In this document: positions 63,072 through 64,000 of the stretch, in pieces
Position numbering within the stretch: position 1 is the first letter of the stretch
Layout of the letters: each line of letters starts with the position of its first letter
DNA from: JAOUEA01 sp963790335
GTDB taxonomy: Bacteria > Actinomycetota > UBA4738 > HRBIN12
Assembly: GCA_963790335.1 (NCBI GenBank)
Contig: CAWBOB010000008.1
Span: 248,001-312,000, forward strand
Length of the DNA: 64,000 nucleotides
Reading direction: 5' to 3'
The notes under the pieces: model-generated
What the model was told of the DNA's origin: nothing
Databases searched by the model: none
Seen by the model: only the letters and a program-made list of their open reading frames with translations
Position numbers and translations under genes: made by a program

Positions 63072-64000
63072 TCACCGTACGAACAGGTGCTCCGCGATCT
63101 CGATCGCGTCGAGGGCGGCCCCCATGCGCAGGTTGTCGGCGCAGCTGAACAGCACCAACGCGTCGTCGCGCCCGGGCACCTGTCTGATGCGTCCCACCAG
63201 CGCCTCGTCACCGCCGGCCGCGTCGAGCGGTGAGGGGAACACCCCGCCGTCGGGGTCGTCCATGAGCTGCACGCCGGGCGCGGAGCCCAGCAGGGTCCGC
63301 GCTTCCTCCACGGTGATGGGCCGGGAGAACTCGGCGAGCATACGACACGGCGTGGCCCGTGACGACGGGAACCCGCACCGAGGTCGCCACCACCTGCATG
63401 TCTGGCGCCGAGAGGATCTTCCTCGGCTCTGCCATCATCTTCGCTTCCTCACCCGTGAAACCGTCAGCCTCGAACTCACCCACTTTGGCGACCACGTTGA
63501 ACGCGATCGGCTTGGCGAAGATTGCACCGTCGGGAAGCGCGTCGTGGTCGGGGCTCGCGAGCGACTCGATGTCTCCCGAGAGCTTGTCGACCTGCTCCGC
63601 GAGCTCACGCGTTCCCTTCCATCCGGCCCCGCTCACCGCCTGGTAGCTCGAGAGCACCAGCGAGCGGCACTCGGCCGCCCGGTGGAGCGGACCGAGGGCG
63701 AGCACGGCGGTGATCGTCGTGCAGTTCGGCACCGCGATGATGCCCGGTCGTGGCCAGCCCTCGAGCGCCTCGGGATTCACCGCCGGCACCGCGAGCGGCA
63801 CGTCGGCATGCATGCGGAACGCGCTGGAGTTGTCGATGCAGACGGCTCCGCCCTCGGCGATCGCCGGCAGGAACTCCGACGACGTCGTCGCGCCGGCGGA
63901 GACGAACGCGAGGTCGACGCCGCGTGCCGCCTCGACCGTGAGCTCGCGCACCTCGTGCTCGGCGCCGCGGAACGGCACACGCAGACCGGCGCTCCGCGAG
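63072..64000 (-). CDS. asd: Aspartate-semialdehyde dehydrogenase (partial, frameshift)
   Basis: NADP-dependent enzyme making L-aspartate-4-semialdehyde for lysine, threonine, methionine and diaminopimelate. Seen from the right edge: RVPFRGAEHEVRELTVEA, AFVSAGATTSSEF, CIDNSSAFRMHADVPLAVPAVN, IIAVPNCTTITAVLALGPLH (catalytic Cys), LSSYQAVSGAGWKGTREL, AFNVVAKVGEFEADGFTGEEAKM, and VRVPVVTGHAVS. One extra T near 63340 shifts the frame into MLAEFSRPITVEEARTLL and the C-terminal FSCADNLRMGAALDAIEIAEHL. The N-terminal 50-60 residues lie outside the window. Confidence 0.93.

Overview
The window is 64 kb of GC-rich DNA, almost wall-to-wall genes on both strands, with no insertion sequence, phage, CRISPR array or rRNA visible. 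A WhiB-family Fe-S regulator, the paired helicase-nucleases AdnA/AdnB, a Crp regulator next to an MBL-fold hydrolase, and a RidA/WhiB/PonA2/YqeY/metallophosphoesterase block resembling the M. tuberculosis Rv3676-Rv3688c region all point to Actinomycetota. SelA/SelB and a giant PxKF-type surface protein suggest a lineage outside the well-studied genera; class cannot be fixed from the sequence. At least fifteen otherwise well-conserved genes carry single-base frameshifts, often in short homopolymers, so most of these look like assembly or read errors rather than decay.

Layout. 0.1-3 kb: small membrane/lipoproteins and a DUF72 protein. 2.9-5.6 kb: photolyase, divergent from an M50 site-2 protease with CBS domains. 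5.6-11.9 kb: adnA-adnB. 11.9-16.2 kb: a small conserved protein, a stand-alone cNMP-binding protein, Crp, MBL hydrolase, NUDIX hydrolase, MidA-like methyltransferase. 16.2-20.9 kb: a sugar ABC importer (no ATPase gene) divergent from a sialidase-like secreted protein, with palindromes between them. 20.9-23.9 kb: PH-like membrane protein, an acyl-CoA dehydrogenase and a lone nuoD. 23.9-29.7 kb: a complete Dpp/Opp-type peptide importer whose binding-protein gene is heavily broken. 29.8-33.1 kb: selA-selB. 33.1-39.2 kb: RidA, an in-frame NfeD-WhiB ORF, bifunctional PBP with two PASTA domains, YqeY, metallophosphoesterase, tRNA-Pro(CGG). 39.5-42.1 kb: NlpC/P60 hydrolase, two small conserved proteins, rpsD. 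42.3-46.4 kb: gnd-pgi-zwf. 46.5-47.2 kb: a cyclase-family (metal-dependent hydrolase) protein. 47.2-50.8 kb: a very unusual protein joining a class III nucleotide cyclase, an AAA-type ATPase, helical repeats and an oligopeptide-binding (SBP family 5) domain. 50.8-57.5 kb: a TetR / acyltransferase / LarA-like / Zn-alcohol dehydrogenase / acyl-reductase-HAD cluster read on the minus strand from one promoter carrying a perfect TetR-type palindrome. 57.6-62.0 kb: a 1468-residue repeat protein. 62.2-64 kb: MazG, GNAT, and aspartate-semialdehyde dehydrogenase running off the right edge.

How parts may work together (inference): the cyclase could make the cAMP sensed by Crp and the small cNMP-binding protein; gnd-pgi-zwf form a pentose-phosphate operon; the 50.8-57.5 kb cluster looks like a self-regulated lipid-modifying operon. 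A strikingly regular promoter form, TANNNT (or CATAAT) followed by exactly 7 nt and the start codon, occurs in front of at least seven genes and implies widespread leaderless translation. Two intergenic copies of a tandem inverted repeat TGTTCC-N7-GGAACA, 1.6 kb apart, are unexplained.
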